DNA of 64,000 nucleotides, from contig BTPG01000008.1 of NCBI GenBank assembly GCA_036245525.1, forward strand, positions 28,889,702-28,953,701, written 5' to 3'. Origin of the DNA: Semisulcospira habei (lineage: Eukaryota > Mollusca > Gastropoda > Semisulcospiridae). The notes beneath the pieces were generated by a model that did not search any database, was not told the origin of the DNA, and saw only the letters and a list, made by a program, of their open reading frames with translations. Position numbers and translations under genes: made by a program. Shown piece after piece: positions 32,825 through 43,532 of the stretch; within the stretch, counting starts at the first letter, position 1; each line of letters starts with the position of its first letter.

Positions 32825-32885
32825 GTGGTTTCTGATTGTGGATCTTACGGCTTCAAGCCGTATGGTCCAACATCACAGACTAACG
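32825..32885. mobile_element. hpD hairpin element
   Basis: GATTGTGGATCTTACGGCTT against AAGCCGTATGGTCCAACATC. Confidence 0.72.
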
Positions 32886-33614
32886 CACAATTTTAATATT
32901 CGGAGTTACATCAACAAGGAAAACTGAGACAGTCGCCGGCTTAAACCCTATTAGTTTCTTTGTCTGAGGACAGGGTTGTCGGTAAGCAGGACCGAGTTAC
33001 GTCTGCAAAGTATCAAGAACATCTACTTCCCTTGCAGGTGAAAGGTCCTTGATGAGGGGCTGGAAGCAGCGAGAAAGTTATTATGAACCGTCGATTATTT
33101 GCTATGCCTGTGATCCGTGTTATGAGCGAAAGCCATCTATTTGTGACTTCAGGACAATAAATGAATAACGTGATATTCAGTGTAATTCAACCTCAAACTG
33201 CCAACCACACGACTAAAACCTAGATGACCACCTACGCTTGAGTAAGAGAGAGCGCAAAGGTACACCTAACGTCGTCACGATAATTTACAAGACGATAATT
33301 AATATGACAACGATAATTTACATGACCACGACCTGCAGAACGTACGTCACACTGCATAAGAATGCAAACGGTGTATTGAAACTTTCTTCCGGTCAAGCGA
33401 GTAACTAAATCAAGAAAATTTCCTACACAGACATAACTGCGAGACTGCACTTTACCGGTGGTTAAAACAAAAGTATAGCTCTTTGCTCTTGCGAGCCATG
33501 AAGTCTGCAGAAGCTCATGCCTCTAGAAAGAAAAGAAGATCCAATGAAAGCGTACGCAGACCTTCCACCACAAGAATCCAATGTGTCCTATGATAAGAAT
33601 CATAAAAAAGGAGA
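32886..33614. other. No gene; hpA trace
   Basis: Nothing recognisable except short GCTCATGCCTCTAG at 33508-33521. Confidence 0.4.
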
Positions 33615-33710
33615 GGCACCGATCACCAAATCTAAAGGGTAGTACTTGGTCAGCTTGGCGCCTATAGGTTGACCAAGCACTACCCTTGAGCTAAAATGGT
33701 CGATCCACCT
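33615..33710. mobile_element. hpB hairpin with altered arms
   Basis: GGGTAGTACTTGGTCAGCTT pairs with AGGTTGACCAAGCACTACCC: both arms have CTTGGTCA/TGACCAAG where other copies read CCAGATTAGC, so the two arms changed together. Only one GGCGCC remains. Confidence 0.7.
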
Positions 33711-34193
33711 CACGCATTTCGCGCAAGGCATGGGAAAGAAATTACTCGTACATGAATATCCTGCCAGTGCAGACCCCATGCAGGGAAGTTTATTTGATGA
33801 CGTCCAGCTTCCTTGCATACGTATACAGAGGACATGATGCGGGTAATGCGATATATTGATTTAGTTGGAAGAGCACCGTGTTTGACTTGGTAAACTGCTA
33901 CTGGCCAAGGCAAGGTGTGTTTGACCCAAAGATATATAACGTGACGTCCCTTTTTCATTTACAGCGCCAACTGCAGCCCACGGACAAAGACCCCTAGCCA
34001 GAGACTGGCAGAGAAATGCCATTCTTGACAAAATGTATCAGTGTACAGTATCTATTTCTTCCAGTCAGTATATAGTGACTACAAGAAATAAAAAATCCAG
34101 AGCAAAAAGGTGACTGCCAAGCGTGTACAATGCCGCAGAGAAGAGCCCAAAGGAGAAAGAGACACGATCAGAAATGACAATACAACACACTTA
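33711..34193. other. No gene; hpG-like end
   Basis: GGTGACTGCCAAGCGTGTAC at 34109-34128 is an outer end of the hpG family. The rest is not recognised. Confidence 0.45.
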
Positions 34194-34197
34194 TTAA

Positions 34198-34393
34198 CCC
34201 TTATCATTCGGAATACACGAGTGTGTGAAATAAGTTTGACTAAGATAGTTCAAGGGTAGTGCCAGAATAGCTTGGCGCCTCTAGCCGCCTTGAACTAAAG
34301 CCACTGGTCTATATCCTTATCTGTAAGTACTATAATGTAGCTTGCATATGGCGGTGTACAAATTTGAAGCTTTTAGCCTCAGTATGATATGGG
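34198..34393 (-). mobile_element. hpB-type MITE (subfamily B2), TTAA-flanked
   Basis: 196 bp between TTAA 34194-34197 and 34394-34397. Ends CCCTTATCATTCGG and CAGTATGATATGGG. Same subfamily as 41550-41761, inverted. The right hairpin arm is largely lost. Confidence 0.85.
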
Positions 34394-34820
34394 TTAATAT
34401 TTTGGGGGGTAAACCCCCTTTTCGAAACAGACAAACAAGTATACTTGTTTGTTTGTCTATATTGGGGAAAAAAAAACAACCGTTGTATACCAAAATATAA
34501 TTATATTGTATTGTAAATGACATTCGTTCTAAACGTGTTTCTTTCTCCCAGCTGGCGCTGGGTTCTTCTCTAGAAGAAATACGTAATGCACGATGATACA
34601 CACTATAAAACGCATTTCTTTACCCCCAGCCTGTGCCCCTAGCTACCACACGCGCCGCCCTCTTGCAAACGAACCTGCTGCCCTCTGCCCTTTGTCTTCG
34701 TTCTTCCCGCCCCTCTCGTAGTAGTGGCATCAAGGCTAAATATTCAGTATCTAAGTAATCTTTGGTGACATACGCTTGGACATGAGAAGGGCCTTTGAAG
34801 CATTAAATGCTGTATTACAC
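34394..34820. other. No gene seen
   Basis: Small palindrome AACAGACAAACAAGTATACTTGTTTGTTTGTC region at 34427-34459 and an hpG-like AAACGTGTTTCTTTCT at 34532-34547. Confidence 0.45.
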
Positions 34821-34894
34821 TTGGCTGTCGGTTGAGGGTTTTTGTCGCGCTGATGCCTGAAGGAATCACCGTGACAAACACCGCTAACGGCCAG
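34821..34894. mobile_element. hpH hairpin element, degraded
   Basis: TTGGCTGTCGGTTGAGGG ... ACACCGCTAACGGCC with GATGCCTGAAGGAATCACCG in the centre. Confidence 0.65.
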
Positions 34895-34937
34895 AAGCAC
34901 GGTCTTTTTGACCCAAGATATCACTGTCAGATGTACA

Positions 34938-35308
34938 TGATTGATTGATTGTACATTGCTTAACGTCCCGACAGCAACAAGGCTTTCTCAGGACGTGCCT
35001 GCACTGCTTGTGAAAAAAAAAAAAACACAAAAAAACCCCAGAACATTGAATGTATGTCGCCAGCCGGTCAAATACGTTAAATAAACCTAACACATGGGGC
35101 CTAAATAAAGCTAAGACCATTTAGCAACACACATCCAATATCAAGAGCTACAGGCAGTGCAGACAGTAGGGAGAGTTTTAAAAAGGCAAATACAGGTGAA
35201 TGGACAAAGGGTAGACAGAAACACATGCCCCAGAATAGAGAGAAAAACCCACCCTGTGGGGCTGACCAGGGTGACCCTGGGAACTAAAAAATACCTAACC
35301 CCACCCAA
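34938..35308 (-). mobile_element. SINE2 copy at the edge of a palindrome
   Basis: 371 bp, lacking the CCCGGGTCTGCCC end (5'-truncated). The direct repeat GTCAGATGTACA is at 34926-34937 and 35309-35320. The target straddles the left end of the 285-bp palindrome that follows. Confidence 0.92.
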
Positions 35309-35315
35309 GTCAGAT

Positions 35316-35600
35316 GTACACATACCAAGGGGAATTACTCAGCGCTGGACAGACACACAGTTTGATCCCCTGCCCCCTCCTCAGTATCAGGCAACCAATC
35401 GCCAGCCCACAGAAAAATACTCAGGTATTGAACCAGACGATCATCTACATCCATAAAAATCTTTGCGAGATGTAGATGATCGTCTGGTTCTATACCTGCG
35501 TATTTTTCTGTGGGCTGGCGATTGGGTGCCTGATAGGAGGGGGCATGGGATCCAACTGTGTGTCTGTTCAGCGCTGAGTAATTCCCCTTGGTATGTGTAC
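35316..35600. repeat. 285-bp near-perfect palindrome
   Basis: Arms of about 135 and 132 bp (35316-35450 and 35469-35600) separated by 18 bp, with only a handful of mismatches by eye. Ends GTACACATACCAAGGGGAAT and complement. A transcript would fold into a dsRNA-like hairpin of more than 120 bp. It could be a young fold-back MITE or an inverted duplication. Confidence 0.95.
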
Positions 35601-35707
35601 AATTCTACCATCGCTAGCCTCGCCTATCTCGTTTGCGAGTGTCAGTTAGATGGCATGACCATGACAGCGCACGACAGCTCACAGCTCATCGGTAATGCCT
35701 GACCACA

Positions 35708-35810
35708 GTAGCAAACGTTCTTCGGACCGATGACGGTCGCAGCTGCCGGGCCAACGCACAGCCGTGCGCGGGCCAACTGCGCCGTCGTCAGCCCGAAGAC
35801 CTTTGCGCAT
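35708..35810. mobile_element. hpE hairpin element
   Basis: GTAGCAAACGTTCTTCGGAC against GCCCGAAGACCTTTGCGC, tip GCACAGCCGTGCGCGGGCC. Confidence 0.72.
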
Positions 35811-35859
35811 TGGGGACTAGCTCGGCGTTTGAAAACGTGCTAAGATGATAATGCTGCTG

Positions 35860-36130
35860 ATGATGATGTTGATTTGTACAGAGCATTTCTTAAAACCCAT
35901 CTTTTCCAATCTTGATTGTCAGTGTTCATGTATTTGGTAATTTTCTGCTCTTTTGTGTAATTTGAGGTCTACATGTAGTTTTAAATTTGTTTTGTCACTT
36001 TTTGTGTAATATTTTTTTCTGTTCATGTGTATGGGCGCCAAGAGCATTTTACCATGTATAGGCGCCATATAAATCCTCTTTACTATTATTATTATTATTA
36101 TTATTACTATTATTATTATTATTATTATTT
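35860..36130 (+). mobile_element. SINE/LINE 3' end with (ATT)n tail
   Basis: Ends with GGCGCCAAGAGCATTTTACC then GTATAGGCGCCATATAAATC and (ATT)n at 36083-36130. Same tail plan as 5225-5494. Confidence 0.65.
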
Positions 36131-36146
36131 CTCCATCCAGTACAAG

Positions 36147-36490
36147 GTTGGTTTTACATTGCATAACGTCCCGACAGCAACATGACTTTCACAGGACGTG
36201 CATGCGCTACTTTTGAGAAAAAAAAATTTCTCATTCAGCCCGACGGCCTTATTTCCAAAATTTCGGAGGCATCATCTAATGACTATGCACCAGTTGCAGG
36301 AGATGGATCGACCATGATAATTCAAGGGCAGTGACAGATTTGCTTGGCACCGACAGGCGCCAAGCTAAACTGGCACTACCCTTGAATTATCATGGTCGAC
36401 CCATCTCCTGCTGTAGTGCGTCAGGGCTGAATGGGTTAAACAGAATATTGAATGTATGTCGCCAGCCGGTCTGATATGCTAAATAAACCA
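36147..36490 (-). mobile_element. SINE2 fragment interrupted by an hpB MITE
   Basis: Parts of SINE2 lie at 36147-36222 (ACGTCCCGACAGCAACATGA) and 36440-36490 (GAATGTATGTCGCCAGCCGG). They are contiguous in intact SINE2 copies, so the MITE inserted later. Confidence 0.85.
36225..36435. mobile_element. hpB MITE nested in SINE2
   Basis: B1 termini CTCATTCAGCCCGACGGCC and inverted GTCAGGGCTGAATGGG, followed by TTAA at 36436-36439. Hairpin centre GGCACCGACAGGCGCC has one mismatch pair. It is the same subfamily as 42266 and 52626. Confidence 0.85.
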
Positions 36491-37420
36491 AATTCATGCT
36501 AGGGACGCTGCACCTAATGCTAATTTACCGTAACCTAGGTTGTTTTGGTGTTTTGTTTTTTTTTTTTTTTTGTTGTTTTTTTTTTAAGAAAAAAAAAGTA
36601 GAATTTTATTACAAGTAAAAAATATGTGCTGGGAAATGATATATAAAAATGAATTAACCGCAAACACATAAGTACTAAAACAAGCACTACCACTGAGGTT
36701 TCATGGTTGAACCACCTCCATCAACATGTAACACATAGCAGTTACGTCTCGGACGTGACGCGTTACGCTCTGGAAGTGAGAGTAATCAAAGGAATAAATA
36801 GTTATGCCGCGCAGAGACTAGAGCAGCGTGTCTGGCCTTCAAATCAAGACCATAGTGTCCTGGGGCACTGTATATCTGACCCAAAAGTAAGTTGTTAACC
36901 AGGGAAAAATACACACAAAAGAAAGACTGCCAAGCGTGTAAAATGCAATAAATGAAAGATATAAGCATGGACAAAACTTTTCGTCCTTGTCACTACTAAC
37001 TGCTTACCTTCTTTCTTCATAATTATCAAATATGTATTTTAAAATCATATTTCACTTTTTTTGTTAAAAGCTTCCCCCCCCCCCCCCTAAAAACAAAAAC
37101 AATGTACACAAAGTACCAAACTTGCAAAATCTATATATATAAACAGCTTACACTGAGGAAAATAAAGCGTGACCAATTTAAAAAAAAAAAAAAAAATAAC
37201 GCAATCAAAAAAAAAAAAAAACATGCGCAGGGTTTGTTAATAAGGAAACTGCAGGAACGCAAGATCGCAATTGTGTACTAGCTTCCTTCTAAAGAAAAAA
37301 AAATGGCAGCTTATTTGAGTTAATGGATAATCCATTCCACCATGACGTGCTGCCACAGAGCTTCCAGTCTTGCAAGATCAAGCAATCTCTAAAACGACGG
37401 TTACACTCGCTGATCTCAGT
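36491..37420. other. No gene; homopolymer-rich
   Basis: T-runs at about 36558-36585, C-run at about 37074-37088, A-runs at about 37180-37220. ACTGCCAAGCGTGTAAAATGC at 36925-36945 is an hpG outer end. Confidence 0.45.
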
Positions 37421-37488
37421 GTGTACTGGTCTATGATTTTGGGCCTTACGGCTGTCAAGCCGTAAGGTCCAAAATCACAGACCATCAC
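37421..37488. mobile_element. hpD hairpin element
   Basis: Well-paired copy: GGTCTATGATTTTGGGCCTT against AAGGTCCAAAATCACAGACC around GGCTGTCAAGCC. Confidence 0.82.
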
Positions 37489-37798
37489 ATACCATTTAAA
37501 ATCAGTGAATCCTTTCAGAGGTCATTCTAAAACTGTCCGCGAGGATACGATCAGTAGCTCCATTCAGCAGTGATATCTAAAACTCGCCAAAGCATCCGTT
37601 CGGATTGGACAAGCGATGTCATTCAAAGCTGGTGTCTAAAAGCATCCGCGCGGCTTGAGTGCGTGAACGACAGCAAGCTCTTTCAACCGAAGACAGTCAA
37701 AGCTTTAACCGCAGTATTGCGGAGAAACAGTGAACCAGTGCTTAGTGTTTAAGCTTTTTACCTAACACCGCTTAGAGCTATCACTAAAATAAGCCTTC

Positions 37799-37829
<31 letters not shown>

Positions 37830-38210
37830 TCAATATTATATTTTATTGTTATTACTATTAGTATATTTTTATTATTGTAATATGTATTATTATAATATTG
37901 TTATTAATATTATTATTATTATTAACGTTGTTCTTGTAATTACACAGTTAACTTATTATAACAAGTCGACACGGGACCCAATTCTTGTTTTATCCGAAGT
38001 TTGTTATAAGCGAAGTTATTTACATAGAAAGAGTGCTGAAAAAAGTGTTGTATCCGACTTATGCGATTTCCGCTCTTTCTTTCTTTCAATCTCTTTACAC
38101 TTTTTCTCATTGGCCTGGCTCTATTCGATTTGTTTCCCTGGTCGTCCGTTCTCAAGGCAACGGGAGTCCCCTTGTCATATGTTACCAAGGTAACATTAGA
38201 TTAACCTAAC
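37489..38210. other. No gene; AT-rich and (AAT)n
   Basis: Loose threefold repetition of TCTAAAA...GCATCCG-type sequence at about 37520-37660. (AAT)n at 37798-37829, then an AT/ATT-rich tract to about 37925. Confidence 0.5.
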
Positions 38211-38274
38211 GCAAGAGGTTCTATGCCTCATGAGCCCCCGCAGTTGCGGGGGTTCAGGAGGTTCTAAGTCTTGC
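38211..38274. mobile_element. hpA hairpin, short arms
   Basis: GCAAGAGGTTCTATGCCTCA against CAGGAGGTTCTAAGTCTTGC, tip CCCCCGCAGTTGCGGGGG. The order of arm motifs is changed relative to other copies. Confidence 0.7.
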
Positions 38275-38385
38275 TGTCTTTATTCGGTATGCATCTTCAG
38301 TGTATGTATAGAGAACTCTTTCGCTGATTTTGCAACTGTTACAGAAACACACAACTTGCTACCACAATCACTGAAGAGTTTACAC

Positions 38386-38425
38386 GTGCGCTAGTCTGTG
38401 ATTTTGGACCTTACGACATACAGCC
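38386..38425. mobile_element. hpD single arm
   Basis: TAGTCTGTGATTTTGGACCT only. Confidence 0.6.
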
Positions 38426-38867
38426 GATCGATCCATCCGTCGATCCCTCGGTCCTCTGATCCACTTTTCCGTTGTTGTCCCTGCCAACTACCAATATACA
38501 GCTCTAATATTAATAATCTGCGGTTACGCGTGAAAGCCGTGCGTCATAATAATTTTAATTAATATTGATAATTTCTGCCGCTCAGTAAAACTTGTGCTAA
38601 GTAGTAAGATACACAGTTCAATACAAACCCGCTTACCGGACCATCATCGGCCCACGCGGAATGGACTCTAATACCCGACTAATTAACCGCGGTAAGTGTT
38701 AAACGGAAGCGCCAGTATAAACAAGCTTTGAACACGGTGGGGTAACAGCGTTTAATCATCAAGTAAATGCCCAGTAAGCGACGTGTAATTGTAATGCGGC
38801 GGTGAAATAAGAGGATTCCACTGATCAAATTCAATCTACAAGAGCGAGCTGGTTTTCTGTGGGTTTT
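38426..38867. other. No gene seen
   Basis: Nothing recognised; a GATC/CGATCC-rich stretch near 38425-38455. Confidence 0.4.
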
Positions 38868-38904
38868 TTTTGTTTGTTTGTTTGTTTGTTTGTTTGTTTG
38901 TTTT
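38868..38904. repeat. (TTTG)n microsatellite
   Basis: About nine TTTG units, followed by AAGCGAGGCGTTAAACC, which resembles a retroposon 3' end in the opposite orientation. Confidence 0.85.
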
Positions 38905-38931
38905 AAGCGAGGCGTTAAACCAAAATGTTCT

Positions 38932-38999
38932 AAAGCCCGCAGACTACCGTATAATTAGGCGACTATAGTCGCCTAATTACACGGTAGGCGGCGGGCTTT
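38932..38999. repeat. 68-bp palindrome (single copy)
   Basis: AAAGCCCGC and ACTACCGTATAATTAGGCGA pair with TCGCCTAATTACACGGTAG and GCGGGCTTT around CTATAG. Confidence 0.88.
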
Positions 39000-39174
39000 A
39001 ACGCAGCGGAATAAACAACAAACAAAAAGGTGCTTCCGGAGAACATTGACAAAGTTTACTTTTAAAATAAAAACAAACACACAATGGTCTACCTGTCTCG
39101 TGTCTGTTTAGATTTTATTTTACGAAGTGAGCGAACATGCCAAACTCGGGACTCAGAAGACTGCTTTATAGTTC

Positions 39175-39296
39175 AGGCGACATAGTGACCATGATAGTTC
39201 AAATGTGGTGCCTCCGGGCGCCCAGCTCTTCTGGGTCCACTTGGAAACTAAGGTGGTCGCGCCACGTCTTGCTGCAGTGCGTAAGGGCAGAATTTG
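39175..39296. mobile_element. hpB MITE, degraded
   Basis: ACCATGATAGTTCAAATGTG, GCCTCCGGGCGCC and the end GCAGTGCGTAAGGGCAGAAT lead into TTAA 39297-39300, shared with the next element. Confidence 0.6.
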
Positions 39297-39300
39297 TTAA

Positions 39301-39384
39301 CCGTTTGTGTGTCGGTAGCGGTTTTAGTCGCGATGATTCCTGTAGGAATCATCGCGACTAAAATCGCTACCGACACGCAAAGGG
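39301..39384. mobile_element. hpH hairpin MITE, TTAA-flanked
   Basis: 84 bp, almost entirely palindromic: CCGTTTGTGTGTCGGTAGCG ... CGCTACCGACACGCAAAGGG around GATGATTCCTGTAGGAATCATC. TTAA at 39297-39300 and 39385-39388. Confidence 0.92.
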
Positions 39385-39605
39385 TTAACTACACATCTAC
39401 AACCAGCACTGCCTCATAAAAAGGGTCCATGGACTACTAGACCGAGATAATAATAAGTTGTTAACATAACGATGGACTGCGAAAGCAATTCATACTGTTT
39501 TGTTCAGTACGCTAATAGGTGTTCTGGAAATAAGCATAAATACCCTTGCCAGCTAGCACTGCATTATCGGTCTGTTTTCGAAATTAACGCAGATTAACGC
39601 GCGCG

Positions 39606-39606
39606 A

Positions 39607-39703
<97 letters not shown>

Positions 39704-39711
39704 CACACGCA
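39606..39711. repeat. (CA)n microsatellite
   Basis: About 45 CA units plus CACG interruptions, abutting the next inverted repeat. Confidence 0.97.
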
Positions 39712-39833
39712 CAGGCATGGGATGATCGTTGCGTAGTTCGTCACTTTTTAACACAGGTAGTAGTGAATAGCACCGGTGCTATTTATTACTACTGGTGTCA
39801 GGAGGTGAGAAGTTATCAACCATCATCCCATGC
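39712..39833. mobile_element. hpJ inverted-repeat element
   Basis: CAGGCATGGGATGATCGTTG pairs with ATCATCCCATGCCTG; the inner part TAGTAGTGAATAGCACCGGT pairs with GTGCTATTTATTACTACTGG. Related copies at 52973 and 53337. Flanked by (CA)n on both sides. Confidence 0.82.
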
Positions 39834-39849
39834 CTGCTGTTCTTTCCAT

Positions 39850-39855
39850 TGCACG

Positions 39856-39927
<72 letters not shown>

Positions 39928-39975
39928 ACAGAGAGAGGAAGAGAGAGGACACACACACACACACACACATACACC
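39850..39975. repeat. (CA)n microsatellites
   Basis: Two CA tracts (39852-39926 and 39949-39971) separated by a GAGAGAGG-type stretch. Confidence 0.97.
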
Positions 39976-39983
39976 ACAGAGAG

Positions 39984-40340
39984 ATTGGTTGGTTGTACAT
40001 TTCTTGACGTCCCGACAGCAACAAGACTTTCTCAGTCAGGACGTGCCTGCACTGCTTGTGTAAAAAAAACAACTAAACAGAATATTGAATGTATGTCGCC
40101 AGCCGGTCTAATACGCTAAATAAACCTAAGACCATTTAGCAACACACATCCAATATTAAGAGCTACAGAAAGCGCAGACAGTAGGAAGAGTTTAAAAAAG
40201 GAAAAATGGACGAAGGGTAGACAGAAACACATGCCCCAGAATAAAGGGGAAAACCCACCCTGTGGGGCTGACCAGGGTGACCCTGGGAACTAAAACGTAG
40301 TTAACCCCATCCAAATCCCCCAGGGCAGACCCGAGTGGGG
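39984..40340 (-). mobile_element. SINE2 copy
   Basis: About 357 bp with the (GGTT)-type tail start TTGGTTGGTTGTACATTTC. It has an AGTCAG duplication in CTTTCTCAGTCAGGACG and a shortened segment near 40200. Flanks are GA-rich, so a target-site duplication cannot be called. Confidence 0.88.
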
Positions 40341-40373
40341 GCACTAGAGAGAGAGAGGGGGGGGGAGAGAGAG

Positions 40374-40376
<3 letters not shown>

Positions 40377-40433
<57 letters not shown>

Positions 40434-40510
40434 GCACGCACGCACGCACACACACACCACAGAGAGAGAGGGAGACAGCGGAAACACACGCACACATACA
40501 CACACAAACA
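40377..40510. repeat. (CA)n(CACG)n microsatellite
   Basis: CA tract 40377-40429, CACG tetramers to about 40450, then GA-rich and CA-rich imperfect sequence. Confidence 0.96.
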
Positions 40511-40593
40511 GACACACAGAACGAGAGGGCGAGAGTGGGAGATATTCTGTCTCCAACAAATAAAATTAACGAAGAAAAAGACCATCAGCCTAT

Positions 40594-40660
40594 GTGCCCT
40601 GGACTGTGATTTTGGACCTTACGGCCTAAGGCCGTAAGGTCCAAAATCGCAGTTCAGCAC
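40594..40660. mobile_element. hpD hairpin element
   Basis: GGACTGTGATTTTGGACCTT with ACGGCCTAAGGCCGT tip and AAGGTCCAAAATCGCAGTTC: the best-paired copy of the family. Confidence 0.85.
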
Positions 40661-40892
40661 ACCAATCCGACACAGCAAGCCGCTCATCACATGGAGAAAG
40701 CTGACAACATGACAGAGAAATAGCGATTTTCATCAATTGTCCGGCTAATGAATATTCACGGCATCAGAGTTCAAAGGCAGATATGACGGCTGATTTGTCA
40801 CTGAGCCGTGAACAGGCAAGAATCAGTAACCGTCTCATTTACCTCCAGCGCTGGCTGTCGCGCGGAATAGATCAACGGTAATGACCTGGCCC

Positions 40893-41097
40893 CTTCACTG
40901 CTAGTGGACGCTGGCTGTGTTTTTGAAATCATTGTTAATTTAACGTCGAAGAACCCCTGCCGTCGAAATAACATGGATAGAAAGAGGTTTCAACAGGAGG
41001 CATAGATCCTCATGAGCCCCCGCAAATGCGGGGGCTCTTGAGGATCTATACCTCTTGCAGTTGCGTGGTGTTCGCAATTTTCTGGCAGTGAAGCGAT
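40893..41097 (+). mobile_element. hpA MITE, complete
   Basis: Ends CCCCTTCACTGCTAGTGGAC and TCTGGCAGTGAAGCG; hairpin at 40991-41058. TTAA borders have decayed (TGGC, ATTT). Confidence 0.85.
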
Positions 41098-41214
41098 TTA
41101 TAGGTGGTGGCTGACTAAAGTGGCTATGGTCAAGCTGTCACCGTCGATGTAAGGCACCACGATGATCACGTCGTATGATCTTCGATATACTGCCATACGT
41201 GTTAAATATATCCT

Positions 41215-41269
41215 TGTTTATGACTTTGGTTCTTGCGGCTACTACAGGAAGGGTCCAAAATGACAGACC

Positions 41270-41274
<5 letters not shown>
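41215..41274. mobile_element. hpD hairpin, degraded
   Basis: TTATGACTTTGGTTCTTGCG against GGGTCCAAAATGACAGACCA. A (CA)n tract starts inside its right end. Confidence 0.6.

Positions 41275-41337
<63 letters not shown>
41270..41337. repeat. (CA)n microsatellite
   Basis: About 33 CA units starting at the end of the hpD element. Confidence 0.97.
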
Positions 41338-41338
<1 letters not shown>

Positions 41339-41486
41339 CGTGCGACATGAACGAGGTGACTGCATCAGGCCATTCCAAACTGTTTGGCGGCTGCATTGAA
41401 AGGATATTAGGAACCACGCTCTGGTGCGCAAACGTTGACAAGGATTCAACGAAAGACAAATTGACAATAGCAAGCATCTCATTTGA

Positions 41487-41544
41487 ATAGATGTGTACTT
41501 GTGGCTTGCTCCCCGGCAAGGAGTAAGCCACAAGTACACGCCTA
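41487..41544. repeat. 58-bp hairpin (single copy)
   Basis: GTGTACTTGTGGCTT against AAGCCACAAGTACAC, with a GCTCCCCGGCAAGGAG centre. Confidence 0.82.
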
Positions 41545-41549
41545 TTTAA

Positions 41550-41761
41550 CCCATATCATACTGATGCTATAAGCTTCAAAGTTGTACACTGCCATATGCA
41601 CGCTACATTATAGTACTTACATATAAGGATATAGACACATGGCTTTAGTTCAAGGGTGGTGCCAGAGTAGCTTGGCGCCTCTAGGCGCCAAGCTATTCTG
41701 GCACTACCCTTGAACTATTTTAGTCAAACTTATTTCACACACTGTATTCCGAATGATAAGG
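41550..41761 (+). mobile_element. hpB-type MITE (subfamily B2)
   Basis: TTAA at 41546-41549; the right border is TTAT. Ends CCCATATCATACTGATGC and the inverted CCGAATGATAAGGG. Complete hairpin with AGCTTGGCGCCTCTAGGCGC centre; it shows what 34198-34393 has lost. Confidence 0.85.
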
Positions 41762-42045
41762 GTTATAAGAGATGCCGGTGTTGGTCTGTTTGGGCGGTAC
41801 TTCTGCAAAAGGTGCGGGTGAAAAGTGAAATGGCACAAAACATATAAAGTATTTTCATACAGGGATGTAGAATTGGCAGCCCTTACCTATCAAGAATCAG
41901 TTGTCTCCATTCACAAAGCAGTTGCTTTCGCTTATAGACGCATATATGCTAAATATTGACGAGCAACGTCATTGAAACTGTCCTAAACACTACTAAACTA
42001 CCGATGATTACACGGATCCATTTCTTTTGCTCATCATCATACATG
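41762..42045. other. No gene seen
   Basis: Unremarkable AT-rich sequence. Confidence 0.4.
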
Positions 42046-42049
42046 TATG

Positions 42050-42112
42050 ATGGTCTGTAAGTTGTTTACAGTACGGTCAAAATCCGCAAGGTCTGAAATC
42101 ATAAACCAGAAC
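42050..42112. mobile_element. hpD hairpin, degraded
   Basis: TGGTCTGTAAGTTGTTTACA against GGTCTGAAATCATAAACCAG. Confidence 0.55.
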
Positions 42113-42265
42113 ATTGTGTAGTTCTTAATTGTAAAGACATGTGGTTTGACCTTAGAGATACTGTACGCAATGACAACTATACAGAAACTGCTTATAGTTA
42201 TTTTTCAACAACAATTTAATCGACCTAACTCTATGGTTTGTACTGAAACCGGACAAAAACCTTAA

Positions 42266-42430
42266 CTCACTCAGCCCGACGGCCGTATTTTCCAAATTTT
42301 GGAGGCGTCATCTAATGACTATGCACCAGCTGCAGGAGATGGCTCGACCATGATAATTCAAGGGTAGTGCCAGATTAGCTGGGCGCCGATCCATCTCTTG
42401 CTGTAGTGCGTCAGGCTCGGACTGAATGAG
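42266..42430. mobile_element. hpB MITE, TTAA-flanked, hairpin deleted
   Basis: 165 bp between TTAA 42262-42265 and 42431-42434. The left half is intact up to AGATTAGCTGGGCGCC; the right hairpin arm is missing and the sequence jumps to GATCCATCTCTTGCTGTAGT. Confidence 0.85.
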
Positions 42431-42656
42431 TTAATATGACTAAGACTGCAAACCTTTTCATGTCTAATCAATTCCAAAGCTTAAGAATTTTCGCATGGAA
42501 TTATTTTAACATGACAAATAACACCAACAATGAGCTCAATGTGCTGATTATTCGTACAATAGCGTATTTTTTTGTCCAGCTGAATTTTGCCACCAACTCA
42601 ACGGACACGAAAAAGTCCTGAAAATAATCGCATCAACAGTTTTTAAATCAAACAAG

Positions 42657-42720
42657 TGCGTGCTTGTTTGTGATTTTGACCCTAAAGCGTCCCACCGTAA
42701 GGTTAAAATCACAGCACAGC
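42657..42720. mobile_element. hpD hairpin element
   Basis: GTTTGTGATTTTGACCCTAA against CCGTAAGGTTAAAATCACAG. Confidence 0.65.
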
Positions 42721-42827
42721 ATACAGATCAGGAGACACCAGCCGAACACTTTTGACACAAACAGCGATCGTCCAGGTCATGGCGTGTTTGGCCGAGATTC
42801 ACACCGAGCTGAAAACTGGAGAAGTTC

Positions 42828-42895
42828 TGCAAAAGACAATGATTCTCATGAGCCCCCGCATTCTGCGTGAGCTCACGAAAATCGAAGTCTATTGC
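42828..42895. mobile_element. hpA hairpin, diverged
   Basis: GCAAAAGACAATGATTCTCA against GAAAATCGAAGTCTATTGC. Confidence 0.55.
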
Positions 42896-43090
42896 AGTAG
42901 GTGGGGCATCGCGAGGATCTGTGCCTATCTTGCCGGTGGGAGGAGGCCTGAGGGGGGGGGGGGGGGTGACTGGCTATTCAACGTTTCCTGAACACGTTCT
43001 TTCCATTGCTGTATTCCTCAAAACGTGATTTAGCAGGCTCCTCTAATTCAAAGAGTCTGTAAGCCGGGTTTAATTGGGTGGGCGGATGGG

Positions 43091-43228
<138 letters not shown>

Positions 43229-43463
43229 TGCAGTGTGTGTGTAGCGCGTGCTTGCGTTCGTGTGTGTGGTTGCCACAAAGGAACACCGGGACAGAGTGCA
43301 TGCACATGCGTCACGTTTATTTTCGAGGCTGTAACTCCTTCACGTAGCAAGCTTATACTGCACGAAATCCCATTAGCGTCAATGGTTATTTTAGTCGTGC
43401 TACTGAACAAATCCGAAATGTCATTCACTGGACTTTGAAGTAATAGTCAAAGCACGAAAAACC

Positions 43464-43532
43464 TCACCAGTTGTCTCCCTCGATTCGCTACCGCTGACAA
43501 GCTGTAGCGAATCGAGGGAGGCAACCAGTGTG
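43464..43532. mobile_element. hpC hairpin element
   Basis: CACCAGTTGTCTCCCTCGAT against ATCGAGGGAGGCAACCAGTG; tip CTACCGCTGACAAGCTGTAG. Confidence 0.8.

Noticed and set aside
39301..39384. Rho-independent terminator or similar stem-loop
   Set aside because: One of many TTAA-bordered hairpin elements in a eukaryotic genome; no operon context.
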